Shown here in pieces: positions 1 through 11,741 of a stretch of 64,000 bases of DNA. This DNA is from Gemmatimonadota bacterium (lineage in GTDB: Bacteria; Gemmatimonadota; Gemmatimonadetes; Longimicrobiales; Gaopeijiaceae), in assembly GCA_022826565.1 (NCBI GenBank), contig JAJDUP010000013.1, positions 162,107-226,106 of the forward strand, given 5' to 3'. The translations under genes and the position numbers were made by a program. The stretch's first letter is position 1. Each line of letters begins with the position of its first letter. The notes under the pieces are model-generated. The model did no database searches and was not told where the DNA came from. It worked only from the letters and a program-made list of their open reading frames with translations.

Positions 1-5
1 GGCGG

Positions 6-731
6 GTGGGCCTTTCTCTGGCCATGCTGGCCTGGTCCGCCCCGGCCGCGGTGGCCCAGGAGTCGATGCGACCGCTGGAGCAGGCGGCGGCACACTATCG
101 CGAGGTGCAGGCGATCTGTGCGGACTTCGAGCAGGTCATCGAGGTCAGGCCGCTGCGCCGATCGATCGAGAGCGCCGGGCAGGTGTGCCACCGCCGCCCG
201 AACCTGTTCTCGATGCGGTTCACCGATCCGGATGGGGACATGGTGGTGTCCGACGGGGACTACATCTGGGTGTATTACCCCAGCGCCGTCGCGGATCAGG
301 TCATGCGGCACCCGGTGTCGGACTCGCCGGGCCGGGAGGACTTCTTCCGCGAGTTCCTGGAGGATCCGGGTGCGAAGTACGAAGCCGAGACGGGTGGAAT
401 CGAAGCGGTGGACGGCCGGGACTGCCGCGTCGTCTCGCTGACGCCCCTGACGCCGACGGGGTACCGCGCGGCGCGGCTGTGGCTGGACGTGGAGAGCCAC
501 GTGATCCGGCGGCTGGAGATCCACGAGGACAACAAGATACGCACCCTGACGCTCCGCGATGTCGACCTTGACCCGGACATCCAGGCGGGGACGTTCGTCT
601 TCGAGGTGCCGCAGGGAGCGCGCGTCATGAGTCCACGCGGCCCCGGAGCCCGCCCCGGCGGTCCGCTGACGGGCCCGCGCGAGCAGCCGGAGCTGCCGGG
701 CGCCGGATTTGCAAGGCGCGGCGACCGATGA
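6..731 (+). CDS. lolA: LolA-like outer-membrane lipoprotein carrier protein (5' end may be truncated by window edge)
   Basis: ORF with signal-peptide-like N-terminus, then ADFEQVIEV...GQVCHRRPNLFSMRFTDPDGDMVVSDGDYIWVYYP typical of LolA. Confidence 0.75.
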   Translation: MGLSLAMLAWSAPAAVAQESMRPLEQAAAHYREVQAICADFEQVIEVRPLRRSIESAGQVCHRRPNLFSMRFTDPDGDMVVSDGDYIWVYYPSAVADQVMRHPVSDSPGREDFFREFLEDPGAKYEAETGGIEAVDGRDCRVVSLTPLTPTGYRAARLWLDVESHVIRRLEIHEDNKIRTLTLRDVDLDPDIQAGTFVFEVPQGARVMSPRGPGARPGGPLTGPREQPELPGAGFARRGDR

Positions 732-2182
732 GGCTGCGCACGCGGGACCTCCCCGTCTTTCCCGTCAGCGCCGGTCCGGTCCGGCAGGATGTGAGCGCCG
801 ATGTCCAGGCCGTCGACCCGCGGTCCTTCGCGATCGGCCCCGAGGACGGTCCGCGGATGGGCCTGGTGACGCTGGGGTGCGACAAGAACACCGTCGATTC
901 CGAGCACATGATGGCCGCGCTGGCCGCGTCGGGCGCGAGGGTGACGAGCGATGTGGAAAGCGCCGAAGTGGTGGTGGTGAACACCTGCGGCTTCATCGCG
1001 GAGGCCAAGGAGCAGTCGATCGACACGATCCTGAGCGCCTGCGAGCTGAAGGCGCGCGGCCAGGTCGGCGCGGTGGTGGCGGTGGGCTGCATGGTGCAGC
1101 GGTACCGGGACGAACTGGCGGCGGAGATTCCCGAGGTCGACCTCTTCCTCGGCATCGCCGAAATGGGACGCCTGGTCCCCGAACTGCGTTCCCGCGGCCT
1201 CATCGGAGACGCCTTCGTGCCAACCATGGAACAGCCGTTGCGCGTACTGGCCACCGAGACCCGCCACGTGTCGTACCTGAAAGTGAGCGAGGGCTGCGAC
1301 CACCGCTGCGCCTTCTGCGCCATCCCCCACATGCGCGGCCTGCACCGCTCGGCGGACCTGTCCACGCTGGTGGCCGAGGCGCGTGCGCTGGGCGAGCAGG
1401 GCGTGCGCGAGCTCAACCTGATCTCGCAGGACACCACCTGGTACGGGCGCGACCTGTGGCGGCACGACCGTTCGGCACCCCTGCTGCACGACCTCCTCGA
1501 GGCGCTGCTGGAAGGGACCGGAGTGGACTGGTACCGCCTCCTGTACATGTACCCGTCGGGGATCACCCCGCGGCTGGTGTCGCTGATCGCGCGCGAACCG
1601 CGTCTGCTGCCCTATCTGGACATGCCGCTGCAGCACGGCAGCGACCGCATCCTCGCCCGCATGCGCCGTCCCGAGCGCCAGGACACCGTGCGCGAGCGGG
1701 TGCGGTGGCTGCGGGACGAGATCGACGATCTCACGCTGCGCACCACCGTCATCGTGGGCTTCCCGGGCGAGACCGACGACGATGTCCGCGTGATGATGGA
1801 CTTCCTCGAGGAGATCCGCTTCGACCGCGTCGGGGCGTTTGCCTACTCGGTGGAAGAGGGCACGGCGGCCGCCGCCATGCCAGGCCAGGTGCCCGAGGAG
1901 ATCAAGGCGGAACGGCTGGACATGGTGATGGAGCGACAGCGGGAGCTGTCATATGAATCGAATCTGCAGAGAATCGGAAGCCGCGACTGGATGCTCGTGG
2001 ACCAACTCACCCCCGGAACCCCCGGCCACGACGCCGTGGGCCGCACTCAGGGCCAGGCTGTCGAGGTGGATGGACAGACCTTCCTGGCCTCCGGGAACGG
2101 CGCGCGGCCCGGCGACATCGTCGAGGTGGAGATCGTGGCGGCCGACGATTACGACTTGACCGGGAGATTGATCGATGCGTGA
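728..2182 (+). CDS. rimO: Ribosomal protein S12 methylthiotransferase RimO
   Basis: MGLVTLGCDKNTVDSEHM, NTCGFIAEAKEQSID, radical SAM CDHRCAFCAIP. Confidence 0.93.
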   Translation: MRLRTRDLPVFPVSAGPVRQDVSADVQAVDPRSFAIGPEDGPRMGLVTLGCDKNTVDSEHMMAALAASGARVTSDVESAEVVVVNTCGFIAEAKEQSIDTILSACELKARGQVGAVVAVGCMVQRYRDELAAEIPEVDLFLGIAEMGRLVPELRSRGLIGDAFVPTMEQPLRVLATETRHVSYLKVSEGCDHRCAFCAIPHMRGLHRSADLSTLVAEARALGEQGVRELNLISQDTTWYGRDLWRHDRSAPLLHDLLEALLEGTGVDWYRLLYMYPSGITPRLVSLIAREPRLLPYLDMPLQHGSDRILARMRRPERQDTVRERVRWLRDEIDDLTLRTTVIVGFPGETDDDVRVMMDFLEEIRFDRVGAFAYSVEEGTAAAAMPGQVPEEIKAERLDMVMERQRELSYESNLQRIGSRDWMLVDQLTPGTPGHDAVGRTQGQAVEVDGQTFLASGNGARPGDIVEVEIVAADDYDLTGRLIDA

Positions 2183-3197
2183 AACCGGGCGGGCGCGGGT
2201 AAGGGTCGGGGTGATCGGGACCGGTGCGATCAGTCAGCTCATGCACCTGCCGATCCTGTCCGAACGCAACGACGTGGAGTTGACGGCGCTGGCGGATCTC
2301 GACGGCGCGAAGGCGCGGGCGGTGGCCCAGCGCTTCGGCGTGGCCCGGGTGATGAGCGACGACGAAATGATCGCCGCCGACGACATCGACGGCGTCGTGA
2401 TATGTGCGCCCAGCTTCCTGCACGAGGACTTCGCCGCCGCTTGTCTCAAGGCCGGCAAGCACGTCCTGGTGGAACGCCCGCTGGCGCTGTCGCCCGGCGG
2501 AGTGCGCCAGCTGGTGAAGGCTGCGGACGAGACGGGGATCGGGCTGGTTCTGGGCCTGTCGCACCGCTACCAGGCCAACGTGCGGGCACTGCGCTCGGCG
2601 GTCGCCGAAGGCGCGCTGGGGGAACTGGGGACAGTCCGGGTCAGCTGGCTGAACCGTGCCGTCCGCCGGCCCCGGACGGGCTGGCGCCGGCGGGCGCTTG
2701 AAGCGGGCGGAGGGGCGCTGATGGATCTGGGCGTTCCCGCGCTCGATCTCGCGCTGTGGGTGCTGGGATACCCGGAGGTGGACCGCGTGTCGGCGACGAC
2801 CCGGGGCGACGGGTTCGATGTGGAAGAGGAGGCGCACCTCTTCGCCGTCACCCGAGACGGCGTCGCCGTGACCCTGTCCGCGAGCTGGCGTCTGCACGCG
2901 CCCGAGGACCGGCACCGGCTCTGGATCTTCGGCTCCGAGGGCGGGGCCCGGATGTCGCCCCTGTCCATCTACCGACAGGTCGGCGGGCGCACGGTGGACG
3001 TGACCCCGCGGCAGCCGATCCCCCGCGGAGGCGAGGACCTGTTCACCAACGGTTTCCGGCGCCTGCTCGACGAGTTCGTCAGGGTCGCGGCGGGTACGGC
3101 GGCGGCGCGCCTGCCCAATGAGCAGGAGACACTGATGCGGCTCATCGAGGCCGCGTACGATTCGGCGCGCGAGGGCCGCGAGGTTAAGCTGACCTGA
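2175..3197 (+). CDS. Gfo/Idh/MocA family oxidoreductase
   Basis: VGVIGTGAISQLMHLPIL Rossmann motif, VERPLALSPGGVRQLV, GGALMDLGVPALDLALWVLG. Confidence 0.85.
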   Translation: MRETGRARVRVGVIGTGAISQLMHLPILSERNDVELTALADLDGAKARAVAQRFGVARVMSDDEMIAADDIDGVVICAPSFLHEDFAAACLKAGKHVLVERPLALSPGGVRQLVKAADETGIGLVLGLSHRYQANVRALRSAVAEGALGELGTVRVSWLNRAVRRPRTGWRRRALEAGGGALMDLGVPALDLALWVLGYPEVDRVSATTRGDGFDVEEEAHLFAVTRDGVAVTLSASWRLHAPEDRHRLWIFGSEGGARMSPLSIYRQVGGRTVDVTPRQPIPRGGEDLFTNGFRRLLDEFVRVAAGTAAARLPNEQETLMRLIEAAYDSAREGREVKLT

Positions 3198-3307
3198 GCG
3201 GCGAAGGGCCGGGTCGGCCGGGCGCGCCGAAGGGGTAAGAGCACGGCCGTTCGTCCGGGGAACAACCGCCGGGGTGGAGCGCTGGAAGCGAGAAATGTAA
3301 TGTAAAC

Positions 3308-4918
3308 ATGATAAATGTAAAGTATACATTACATCGGGCGGGCTTGAAGAACTCGGCTTTCGCGGTGGCGACCGGTGTCGCGGCGGGTGCGACGTTTTCT
3401 CCCCACGGCGGGCCGCTGCTCCCGTTCGTGGCCTTCACGCCGCTCGCCGTGGCGCTCACGCGCGCGGTGCGCGACCCTGACGCCGCGCCGCTGGCTCCCT
3501 TCCGGCACGGGTTCACGGCGGCGTTCATCGCCCACGGCATCGGGCTGTACTGGATGGTTCCCGCGCTCTCGTGGAGGACCTCGCTGGCCGTCCCCACCTA
3601 CCTGCTCGTACTGGTGCTCATCGGCCTGGTCGCCGGCGCCGCGTGCCTGGCGGCGACCTTCCTGCACGGCCGCAAGCGGTGGCCCCTCCCCCTGGCGCTC
3701 GCCGCCTGCTGGACGGGGTTCGAGTGGATTGCGGCCCGCGTGCCCGGCGTGCCGTACGCGTGGCTGAACACTGGGAACTCACTGGCGTGGCATCCCGCCC
3801 TGGCCGCCGGCTCGGAACTCCTCGGCGCCCGGCTCCTGGGGTTCTGGACCCTCGCGGCGGGAGCATGCCTTGCCTGGGTGTCCACCCTGCGCCTGCGCCC
3901 CTTCCCGTTTCGGCGCGCGGTCCTCACCGGGCTGCTGGTCGTCGCCCCGGTTCCGGCCGGGTACCTTCGCCAAGCCGCTGTTGTCGACGGCGAGGCGGTG
4001 GCGAGGGTGGCGGTGGTGCAGCCGGGGAGGGACGATGGGGGGCTCGATCGCTGGCTGGCACCGCTCCTGGAGCTGATCGCGGCCCAGCCCGTCGACCTGG
4101 TGGTCTTTCCGGAGCGGTTTCTCGCGGCTCCCCTCCTCGACCCGGCGCGGGATTCCGGTCTGGCGGCGGGGGGCGGGTCCATCCGTCGCGTGCCGGGCGA
4201 CCTGGCGCCCCGCGGCCCGACCCCCACGGGGATCGAGCTGGAGGCCTTCGCCGAGGCTCTGAACGTGCCGGTGATCAGCGGCGCGATGGACGCCGCCGTC
4301 GGCGAGGACGGCGACACCCTGTGGTACAACGCAGCGTTCCTCCAGGCCCCGGGACGGCCGCCGTCGGAGGCATACCGCAAGACACGCCTGGTTCCGGGAC
4401 TAGAGGGATACGCCTGGCCGGGAGCGGCGCTGGGAATCCCGTACCGTGGATACGCGACGGGCGGGGATCCGCGGCCGCTGACGGCCGAGGGGTGGTCGGC
4501 GGGCACCATGATCTGCTACGACTCCGCCTACGGCGAGACGGCGCGATCACTGGTCCGGGCGGGAGCGGACTGGCTGCTGGTGCTGTCCAACGACGACTGG
4601 CTCGACCCGGAGCGTCCCTTCCGCACCACCTGGGCCTACTGGCAGCACGCGACGCTCGGGCGGCTGCGGGCGATCGAGAACCGGATGACGTTGATCCAGG
4701 CCGGCGCGACCGGCTACAGCTTCGCGGTCTCCCCGGCGGGTGACGGAGACGGGTTTGCGCTGGAGCCCGGGGCGGCGGACGTCGCCGTCCTGCAGGTCTT
4801 CCCCCGGTCCGGGACCACCCTCTTCGCGCGGCTCGGGGATGTGTTCGGCCTCGCGTGCTTCGTGGTGTTCGTCGCCGGGGCGGTCGGGGCCCCGCTCAGC
4901 GCGCGGATCCGAGGCTGA
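3308..4918 (+). CDS. lnt: Apolipoprotein N-acyltransferase
   Basis: Multi-TM N-terminus, nitrilase-like domain ([47 protein letters not shown]); exact start uncertain. Confidence 0.85.
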   Translation: MINVKYTLHRAGLKNSAFAVATGVAAGATFSPHGGPLLPFVAFTPLAVALTRAVRDPDAAPLAPFRHGFTAAFIAHGIGLYWMVPALSWRTSLAVPTYLLVLVLIGLVAGAACLAATFLHGRKRWPLPLALAACWTGFEWIAARVPGVPYAWLNTGNSLAWHPALAAGSELLGARLLGFWTLAAGACLAWVSTLRLRPFPFRRAVLTGLLVVAPVPAGYLRQAAVVDGEAVARVAVVQPGRDDGGLDRWLAPLLELIAAQPVDLVVFPERFLAAPLLDPARDSGLAAGGGSIRRVPGDLAPRGPTPTGIELEAFAEALNVPVISGAMDAAVGEDGDTLWYNAAFLQAPGRPPSEAYRKTRLVPGLEGYAWPGAALGIPYRGYATGGDPRPLTAEGWSAGTMICYDSAYGETARSLVRAGADWLLVLSNDDWLDPERPFRTTWAYWQHATLGRLRAIENRMTLIQAGATGYSFAVSPAGDGDGFALEPGAADVAVLQVFPRSGTTLFARLGDVFGLACFVVFVAGAVGAPLSARIRG

Positions 4919-4952
4919 CGGAACGACGCATTACATTTCACTGCTTGTCCCT

Positions 4953-6059
4953 TTGGCCCGGAGACCTCCGATAGACCCTCGCCTTGCCCGGCGCCTTGCC
5001 GAAACCGAAGAGCGTTTCCGCGACATCGAGCGCGGCCTCTCCGATCCCGCCGTGATTCGCGACCGCGATCGTCTGCGGGAACTCGGACGGGAGCGGGCCG
5101 GACTGGCGGCCGCCGTGGAGGCCGGGCGGAGCGTGGTCGCCATCGAGGCGGAGCTTCAGGACACGCGCGAGCTGCTTGCCGAGTCCGACGATGCCGAGAT
5201 GAGCGTGCTCGCGGAAGAGGAGATCGTCTCGCTCGAGGGCCGGCTGGAGACGGCGTCGGACGCGCTGCGGGCAGCGCTGGTGCCCCCGGACCCGCTCGAG
5301 GATCGTCCCGCGGTGGTGGAGATCCGCGCCGGGACGGGAGGGGACGAGGCGGGGCTCTTCAGCGCCGACCTCATGCGGATGTACCGCCGCCTGGCCGAGC
5401 GGCGGGGGTGGAAGGTCGACCTGGCCGGAGTGTCGGAAGGGATTCCCGGGTCGATCAAGGAGGCGATCTTCACCGTGCGGGGGAAGGGGGCGTACGGGCA
5501 GCTGCGCTACGAGTCCGGCGTGCATCGCGTGCAGCGCGTTCCCGAAACGGAGAGCCAGGGCCGGATCCATACCTCGGCGGCCTCGGTGGCCGTGCTCCCC
5601 GAAGCGGAGGAGGTGGATGTGGCCATCGATCCCGCCGACCTGCGCATCGACGTGTTCCGCTCGTCGGGCCCGGGAGGCCAGTCCGTCAACACGACCGACT
5701 CGGCGGTGCGCATCACCCACCTGCCCACGGAGCTGGTCGTCACCTGCCAGGACGAGAAGTCCCAGCACAAGAACAAGGCCAAGGCCATGAAGGTGCTGCG
5801 CTCGCGGCTCCTGGACCGCGAGATCGCCGCCCGCGAGGCCGAGCGGGCCGCCCAGCGCCGGTCGCAGATCGGGTCGGGCGACCGCTCCGCCAAGATTCGC
5901 ACCTACAACTTCCCGCAGAACCGCGTCACCGACCATCGGATCGGCCTGAGCCTGTACAAGCTGGGCGACATCCTGGACGGCGACCTGGCCGAACTCGTCG
6001 CCGCGCTCCGACTCGCGCGGGACGAGGAGCGCCTCGGGGGAGCGCCGGGGCAGTCGTGA
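4953..6059 (+). CDS. prfA: Peptide chain release factor 1
   Basis: [52 protein letters not shown] (GGQ), [14 protein letters not shown]; start taken as TTG 4953 because no ATG/GTG is near the expected N-terminus. Confidence 0.93.
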   Translation: MARRPPIDPRLARRLAETEERFRDIERGLSDPAVIRDRDRLRELGRERAGLAAAVEAGRSVVAIEAELQDTRELLAESDDAEMSVLAEEEIVSLEGRLETASDALRAALVPPDPLEDRPAVVEIRAGTGGDEAGLFSADLMRMYRRLAERRGWKVDLAGVSEGIPGSIKEAIFTVRGKGAYGQLRYESGVHRVQRVPETESQGRIHTSAASVAVLPEAEEVDVAIDPADLRIDVFRSSGPGGQSVNTTDSAVRITHLPTELVVTCQDEKSQHKNKAKAMKVLRSRLLDREIAAREAERAAQRRSQIGSGDRSAKIRTYNFPQNRVTDHRIGLSLYKLGDILDGDLAELVAALRLARDEERLGGAPGQS

Positions 6060-6979
6060 GCCGACGGTCATCGTCCGCCGTGTCCGCAACGCGGCATCGA
6101 ACCTGGACGGTCATGGAGATCGTGCGCGCGAGCGCGGCCTACCTGAGCGACAGGGGCGTCGAGGACGGCCGCCTCAACGCGGAGTATCTGCTGGCCCACG
6201 TCCTGCGGATGGACAGGCTGCAGCTGTATCTCCACTTCGACCGGCCGCTCTCGGAACGCGAGCGCGCCGCCTGCCGGCCGCTGCTGCGCCGCCGCGGGGC
6301 ACGGGAACCCCTCCAGTACCTCCTGGGGTCGGCGCCCTTCCGCAACCTGACCCTGCAGGTCGACCCCCGGGTCGCGATTCCGCGCCCCGAGACCGAGTAC
6401 CTCCTCGACGTGCTCGCGGACGTCACTGGCAGCGACCGGGTCTTCGATTCGGCGCTGGACGTCGGCACGGGATCCGGGGCCATCGCCATCGCGCTCGCCG
6501 CCGAGGGCCGCGCGCGTTCGGTCACGGCGACGGAACTCGCCGCCGAAGCGCTCGAGGTCGCCAGGGACAACGCCGCCGCCGCCGGGTGTCCCGAGATCGA
6601 CTTCCGGCACGGCTCGCTGCTCGAGCCGGTGAGGGACGAGTCGTTCGATCTGGTGCTTTCCAATCCACCCTACCTCACCGAAGCAGAGTGGCAGAGCGCC
6701 GAACCCGAAGTCAGGGAGTGGGAGCCTCGCGGCGCCATGGTCGCGGAGGATCGGGGGCTGGCGGCGATCCGCGAACTTGCCGGGGCGCTGCCGCAGGCTC
6801 TCCGCCCGGGAGGCTGGTTCGGCGTGGAGGTGGGATGCACGCAGGGTCCAGTGGTGTCACAGCTGCTTCGCAGCGCGAGCGGTCTCGAGTCGGTCGAGGT
6901 GCACAAGGACCTGACGGGACGACCACGCTATGTTTTTGGTCGGAGACCTTTGCCGGAGAAAACGCATGACGGACATTAG
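6056..6979 (+). CDS. prmC: Peptide chain release factor N5-glutamine methyltransferase
   Basis: GTG start overlaps the prfA stop; [34 protein letters not shown] (NPPY). Confidence 0.92.
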   Translation: MSRRSSSAVSATRHRTWTVMEIVRASAAYLSDRGVEDGRLNAEYLLAHVLRMDRLQLYLHFDRPLSERERAACRPLLRRRGAREPLQYLLGSAPFRNLTLQVDPRVAIPRPETEYLLDVLADVTGSDRVFDSALDVGTGSGAIAIALAAEGRARSVTATELAAEALEVARDNAAAAGCPEIDFRHGSLLEPVRDESFDLVLSNPPYLTEAEWQSAEPEVREWEPRGAMVAEDRGLAAIRELAGALPQALRPGGWFGVEVGCTQGPVVSQLLRSASGLESVEVHKDLTGRPRYVFGRRPLPEKTHDGH

Positions 6980-7325
6980 CGAGTTGGCCGAGTCGCTCGG
7001 CCGGGCCCTGGGCCGCACACCCGAATACCGGACGATGACCCGGGCGATGCAGAGTGCGGACGACGACAGGCAGATCGTCGAGCTCCGCAACGAGCTGAAA
7101 AAGACCGAGGCATCGCTGCAGTCCGCCGTGCGGAGCGGCAGGGAGCCGGACAAGGCTGACATGGAGCACTACGAAGCCACGCTCGGAAAGCTCCAGGCGT
7201 CTTCGGTGTACCAGAGTCTGGTTGCGGCCCAGGCCAACCTGGACAAGATCATGGTCCGCGTTGATGCCGCCATCCAGAAGGGCATGCGCGAGGGCGCGAA
7301 ATCCCGAATCATCCTGACTTCCTGA
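6966..7325 (+). CDS. YlbF family regulator
   Basis: Short helical protein [46 protein letters not shown]..., YlbF/YmcA-like. Confidence 0.65.
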   Translation: MTDISELAESLGRALGRTPEYRTMTRAMQSADDDRQIVELRNELKKTEASLQSAVRSGREPDKADMEHYEATLGKLQASSVYQSLVAAQANLDKIMVRVDAAIQKGMREGAKSRIILTS

Positions 7326-7330
7326 GAGCC

Positions 7331-8029
7331 GTGACTTCCAGCAACCAGCGCAAGGGGCAGGACTCGCCCCCGAGAGAGAAGGGAATCAAGGCCTTTCGCG
7401 GGCCGGCCTACCGGACCATCGAGCCGGTCACGCAGTGGCTCGTGCGGCGGGGTGTACATCCGAATGCGATTACGCTCGCCGGGTTCGTGATCACCCTCGG
7501 CGCCGCGCTGATGTACTCGCAGGACCATGTGCGGACCGCCGGGGTTCTCGTGCTCCTCGGCGGCCTCAGCGATGTGTTCGACGGCCGGGTGGCCAGGGTC
7601 TCCGGCCTCGCCTCGAAGTTCGGGAACTTCTTCGACGCCACCCTGGACCGCATCTCCGAGATCGCCATGTACCTCGGACTGATGACGCTCTACAACGCGT
7701 ACCAGCTCGAGCTCTTCGACATCTGGATGATCTACATCATCACGCTTGCCATGGGCGGCTCGCTGATGATCAGCTACACCAGGGCCAAGGCGGAGTCGCT
7801 GGGCTTCGACTGCTCCGTGGGCCTCATGCAGCGGGGCGAGCGCATCGTGCTCCTGGGATTCGCGTCGCTTCTCTTCGGTCTGGACTGGGACGGAATCGTG
7901 CTCAGTTCCGTTATCGTGATCGTGGCGGTACTCACCAACATCACTGCCGTGCACCGCATCGTGTGGGTCTACAAGCGGGGCACCGGCGTTCCTCTCGACG
8001 ACGGCGGCCCAACCGCCGGAAAGGGTTAG
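7331..8029 (+). CDS. CDP-alcohol phosphatidyltransferase family protein
   Basis: CDP-OH-P signature DVFDGRVARVSGLASKFGNFFDATLD (DxxDGxxAR(x)8GxxxDxxxD). Confidence 0.88.
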   Translation: MTSSNQRKGQDSPPREKGIKAFRGPAYRTIEPVTQWLVRRGVHPNAITLAGFVITLGAALMYSQDHVRTAGVLVLLGGLSDVFDGRVARVSGLASKFGNFFDATLDRISEIAMYLGLMTLYNAYQLELFDIWMIYIITLAMGGSLMISYTRAKAESLGFDCSVGLMQRGERIVLLGFASLLFGLDWDGIVLSSVIVIVAVLTNITAVHRIVWVYKRGTGVPLDDGGPTAGKG

Positions 8030-8035
8030 GCGACA

Positions 8036-9352
<1,317 letters not shown>

Positions 9353-9371
9353 GGGGCGGCCGGCCGGAGGG

Positions 9372-10022
9372 ATGCCGATGAACCGCGGCAGGTTTATCGC
9401 CTTTGAAGGCGCCGAGGGCGTAGGGAAGACCACCCAGATCCGGCTGCTGGCTTCGTCGCTGGAAGAGGCTGGAGTCCCATCGGTCGTGACGCGTGAGCCC
9501 GGGGGCACGTCGATCGGGGAGGGAATCCGGGACCTGGTCCTGCGCAGCGCGGGGCCGGTGCCGCCCGAGACGGAGCTGCTGCTGATCCTGGCGGCGCGGG
9601 CCGCGTTCGTGAGGGAAGTGGTGGCGCCGAGCCTTGCCGCGGGGAAGTGGGTCCTCTCGGACCGCTTCGACCTGAGCACCTTCGCGTACCAGGGCCACGG
9701 CCGGGGGATAGATCTCGGCCGCATCGAACGGCTCAACGCCTACGCGGCGGGGGGCGTGGCGCCCGACCTGTACGTCGTCCTCGACCTCGCCGCGGATGAG
9801 GGAATGGCCCGCCAGATGCGCGCGGGCAAGTCGCCGGACCGGTTCGAATCGGAGGGCGCGGCCTTTCACCGGGCGGTTCGGACAGGGTATCTTGAACTCG
9901 CCGAGTCGCTGGACCGGGCGGTGCTGGTGCCCGCCGACGGAAGCCCCGAAGCGGTCGGGGAGCGGATTCGCCGCGAGATCGTCGCCCGATTTCCGGAAAC
10001 ACTCCGGGGGGGTGCGGTTTAG
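9372..10022 (+). CDS. tmk: Thymidylate kinase
   Basis: GRFIAFEGAEGVGKTTQIRLL, VVTREPGGTSIGEGIRDLVL, LSDRFDLSTFAYQGHGRG. Confidence 0.92.
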   Translation: MPMNRGRFIAFEGAEGVGKTTQIRLLASSLEEAGVPSVVTREPGGTSIGEGIRDLVLRSAGPVPPETELLLILAARAAFVREVVAPSLAAGKWVLSDRFDLSTFAYQGHGRGIDLGRIERLNAYAAGGVAPDLYVVLDLAADEGMARQMRAGKSPDRFESEGAAFHRAVRTGYLELAESLDRAVLVPADGSPEAVGERIRREIVARFPETLRGGAV

Positions 10023-10041
10023 CGATGGACATGGAGGCAGA

Positions 10042-11703
10042 ATGACAAGAGCGAGGACCGTGCTGGTGCCGACGCTGATTGCCGTGTTCGCGGTGACGAG
10101 CGGGGGCTGGCTGCTGCAGCGGGGCGTGGGCATGCGCGCCAACGTCTACCTGCACGCGCGCGTCTTCGAAGAGGTCATGAACCGCATCGAGAGCAGCTTC
10201 GTGGGCGAGGTCGACCTCGACAGCCTCTACGAGGCGGCCATCACGGGGGTCGTCGATCGTCTGGAGGACCCCAATTCCCGGTTCCTCCCGGCCGCAATGT
10301 GGGAGAACGAGCGCATCCGCACCCAGGGCGAATACGGCGGGGTCGGATTGGAGGTGATCGACCGCGACGGCTACATCACCATCGTGGCGCCGATTCCCGG
10401 CACGCCGGGTGCGAGGGCGGGCCTGCGTCCCGGCGACCGCATCGTCGAGGTGGACGGGAGGTCGCTCGACGGATGGGTGACGGACCAGGCGGTCGACCTG
10501 CTGAGGGGCGAGCCCGGCACCACGGTGCAGGTGGGCATTCGACGGCCGGGCGCGGGGGCGGTCATCACGTTCGAGGTCGAGCGCGAGCTGATCCACGTGC
10601 CGTCGGTTCCCTTCGCCGTCATGCTCGAGGACGGGGTGGGGTACGTACCGCTGCTGGTCTTCAACCGCACGACGACGCAGGAGGTGCGCGCCGCCCTGGA
10701 TTCACTGGCGGCGGAGGGCATGACATCTCTCGTACTGGACCTGCGCCGGAACCGGGGCGGCCTGCTGACCGAGGGGGTCGGATTGACGGACCTGTTCCTC
10801 GATCCCGGCATGGACATCGTCGAGATACGGAGCCGGGCCTCGACCCCCGAGAGGTATGCCGCGCGCGACCGGCAGAGCTATCCCGACCTGCCGATTGTCG
10901 TCCTGGTCGAGTACGGCAGCGCGTCCGCGGCGGAGATCCTCGCGGGAGCCCTGCAGGATCACGACCGGGCGCTGCTCATCGGTTCGACCACCTACGGCAA
11001 GGGGTCCGTACAGTCGCTCTTCCCGCTCTCCGGGGGGAACGTGCTGAAGCTCACCACGGCGCGCTGGTTCACCCCTTCCGGGCGATCGATCCAGATGGAC
11101 GTGGCCGACCAGCGAGCCCGCGGCGAACGGGGCGTGCTCACCGTTCGCGGTGAGGTCGCCGAGCGCCCGGGCCTCGAGGACAAGCCCGAGTTCAGGTCGT
11201 CCGGAGGCCGTCTGGTGAGAGGCGGGGGCGGGATCGTGCCCGACCTTTGGGTGATGCAGGATACCCTGAGTGCGGACGAGCGCGAGGCCTTCCGCGAGGT
11301 CATCAACTTCGGCGGATCCTTCGTGACGGCGCTGCAGAGCTGGGCGGTGAGCTACCTCCAGGCACACCCGGACCTCGAGCCCGGATTCCCGATTACCGAC
11401 GACGATCTGGCCAGCTTCCACACGTCTCTGCAGGAGCGCGAGGCGAATCTTCCCATGGCCACGCTGTTGCGGGCGCGCCGCTCCATGGCGTTCCTCCTGG
11501 GGAATGAGATCGCAGTTCAGGCCTGGGGTGATCGAGGGAGTTTCCTGCGGATCGCGGCGAGCGACGCGCAGTTGGACAGAGCCCTGGAGCTGCTGTCGGC
11601 CGCATCGGGCCCCGAGGACCTCTTTGCGCTGGCGGGCTCACCCCTGGGCCAGGTGGAAGCGTCGGGCGGCGAGCCGGGCGAGGGGGCGGATCCGTCGCGC
11701 TAG
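10042..11703 (+). CDS. S41 family C-terminal processing peptidase with PDZ domain
   Basis: GEYGGVGLEVIDRDGYITIVAPIPGTPGARAGLRPGDRIVEVDG (PDZ); VLVEYGSASAAEILAGALQDHDRALLIGSTTYGKGSVQ (Ser/Lys). Confidence 0.9.
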   Translation: MTRARTVLVPTLIAVFAVTSGGWLLQRGVGMRANVYLHARVFEEVMNRIESSFVGEVDLDSLYEAAITGVVDRLEDPNSRFLPAAMWENERIRTQGEYGGVGLEVIDRDGYITIVAPIPGTPGARAGLRPGDRIVEVDGRSLDGWVTDQAVDLLRGEPGTTVQVGIRRPGAGAVITFEVERELIHVPSVPFAVMLEDGVGYVPLLVFNRTTTQEVRAALDSLAAEGMTSLVLDLRRNRGGLLTEGVGLTDLFLDPGMDIVEIRSRASTPERYAARDRQSYPDLPIVVLVEYGSASAAEILAGALQDHDRALLIGSTTYGKGSVQSLFPLSGGNVLKLTTARWFTPSGRSIQMDVADQRARGERGVLTVRGEVAERPGLEDKPEFRSSGGRLVRGGGGIVPDLWVMQDTLSADEREAFREVINFGGSFVTALQSWAVSYLQAHPDLEPGFPITDDDLASFHTSLQEREANLPMATLLRARRSMAFLLGNEIAVQAWGDRGSFLRIAASDAQLDRALELLSAASGPEDLFALAGSPLGQVEASGGEPGEGADPSR

Positions 11704-11741
11704 CGGCTCAATCAGGCTCATCCAGCCATGGAAGCGCCCCT

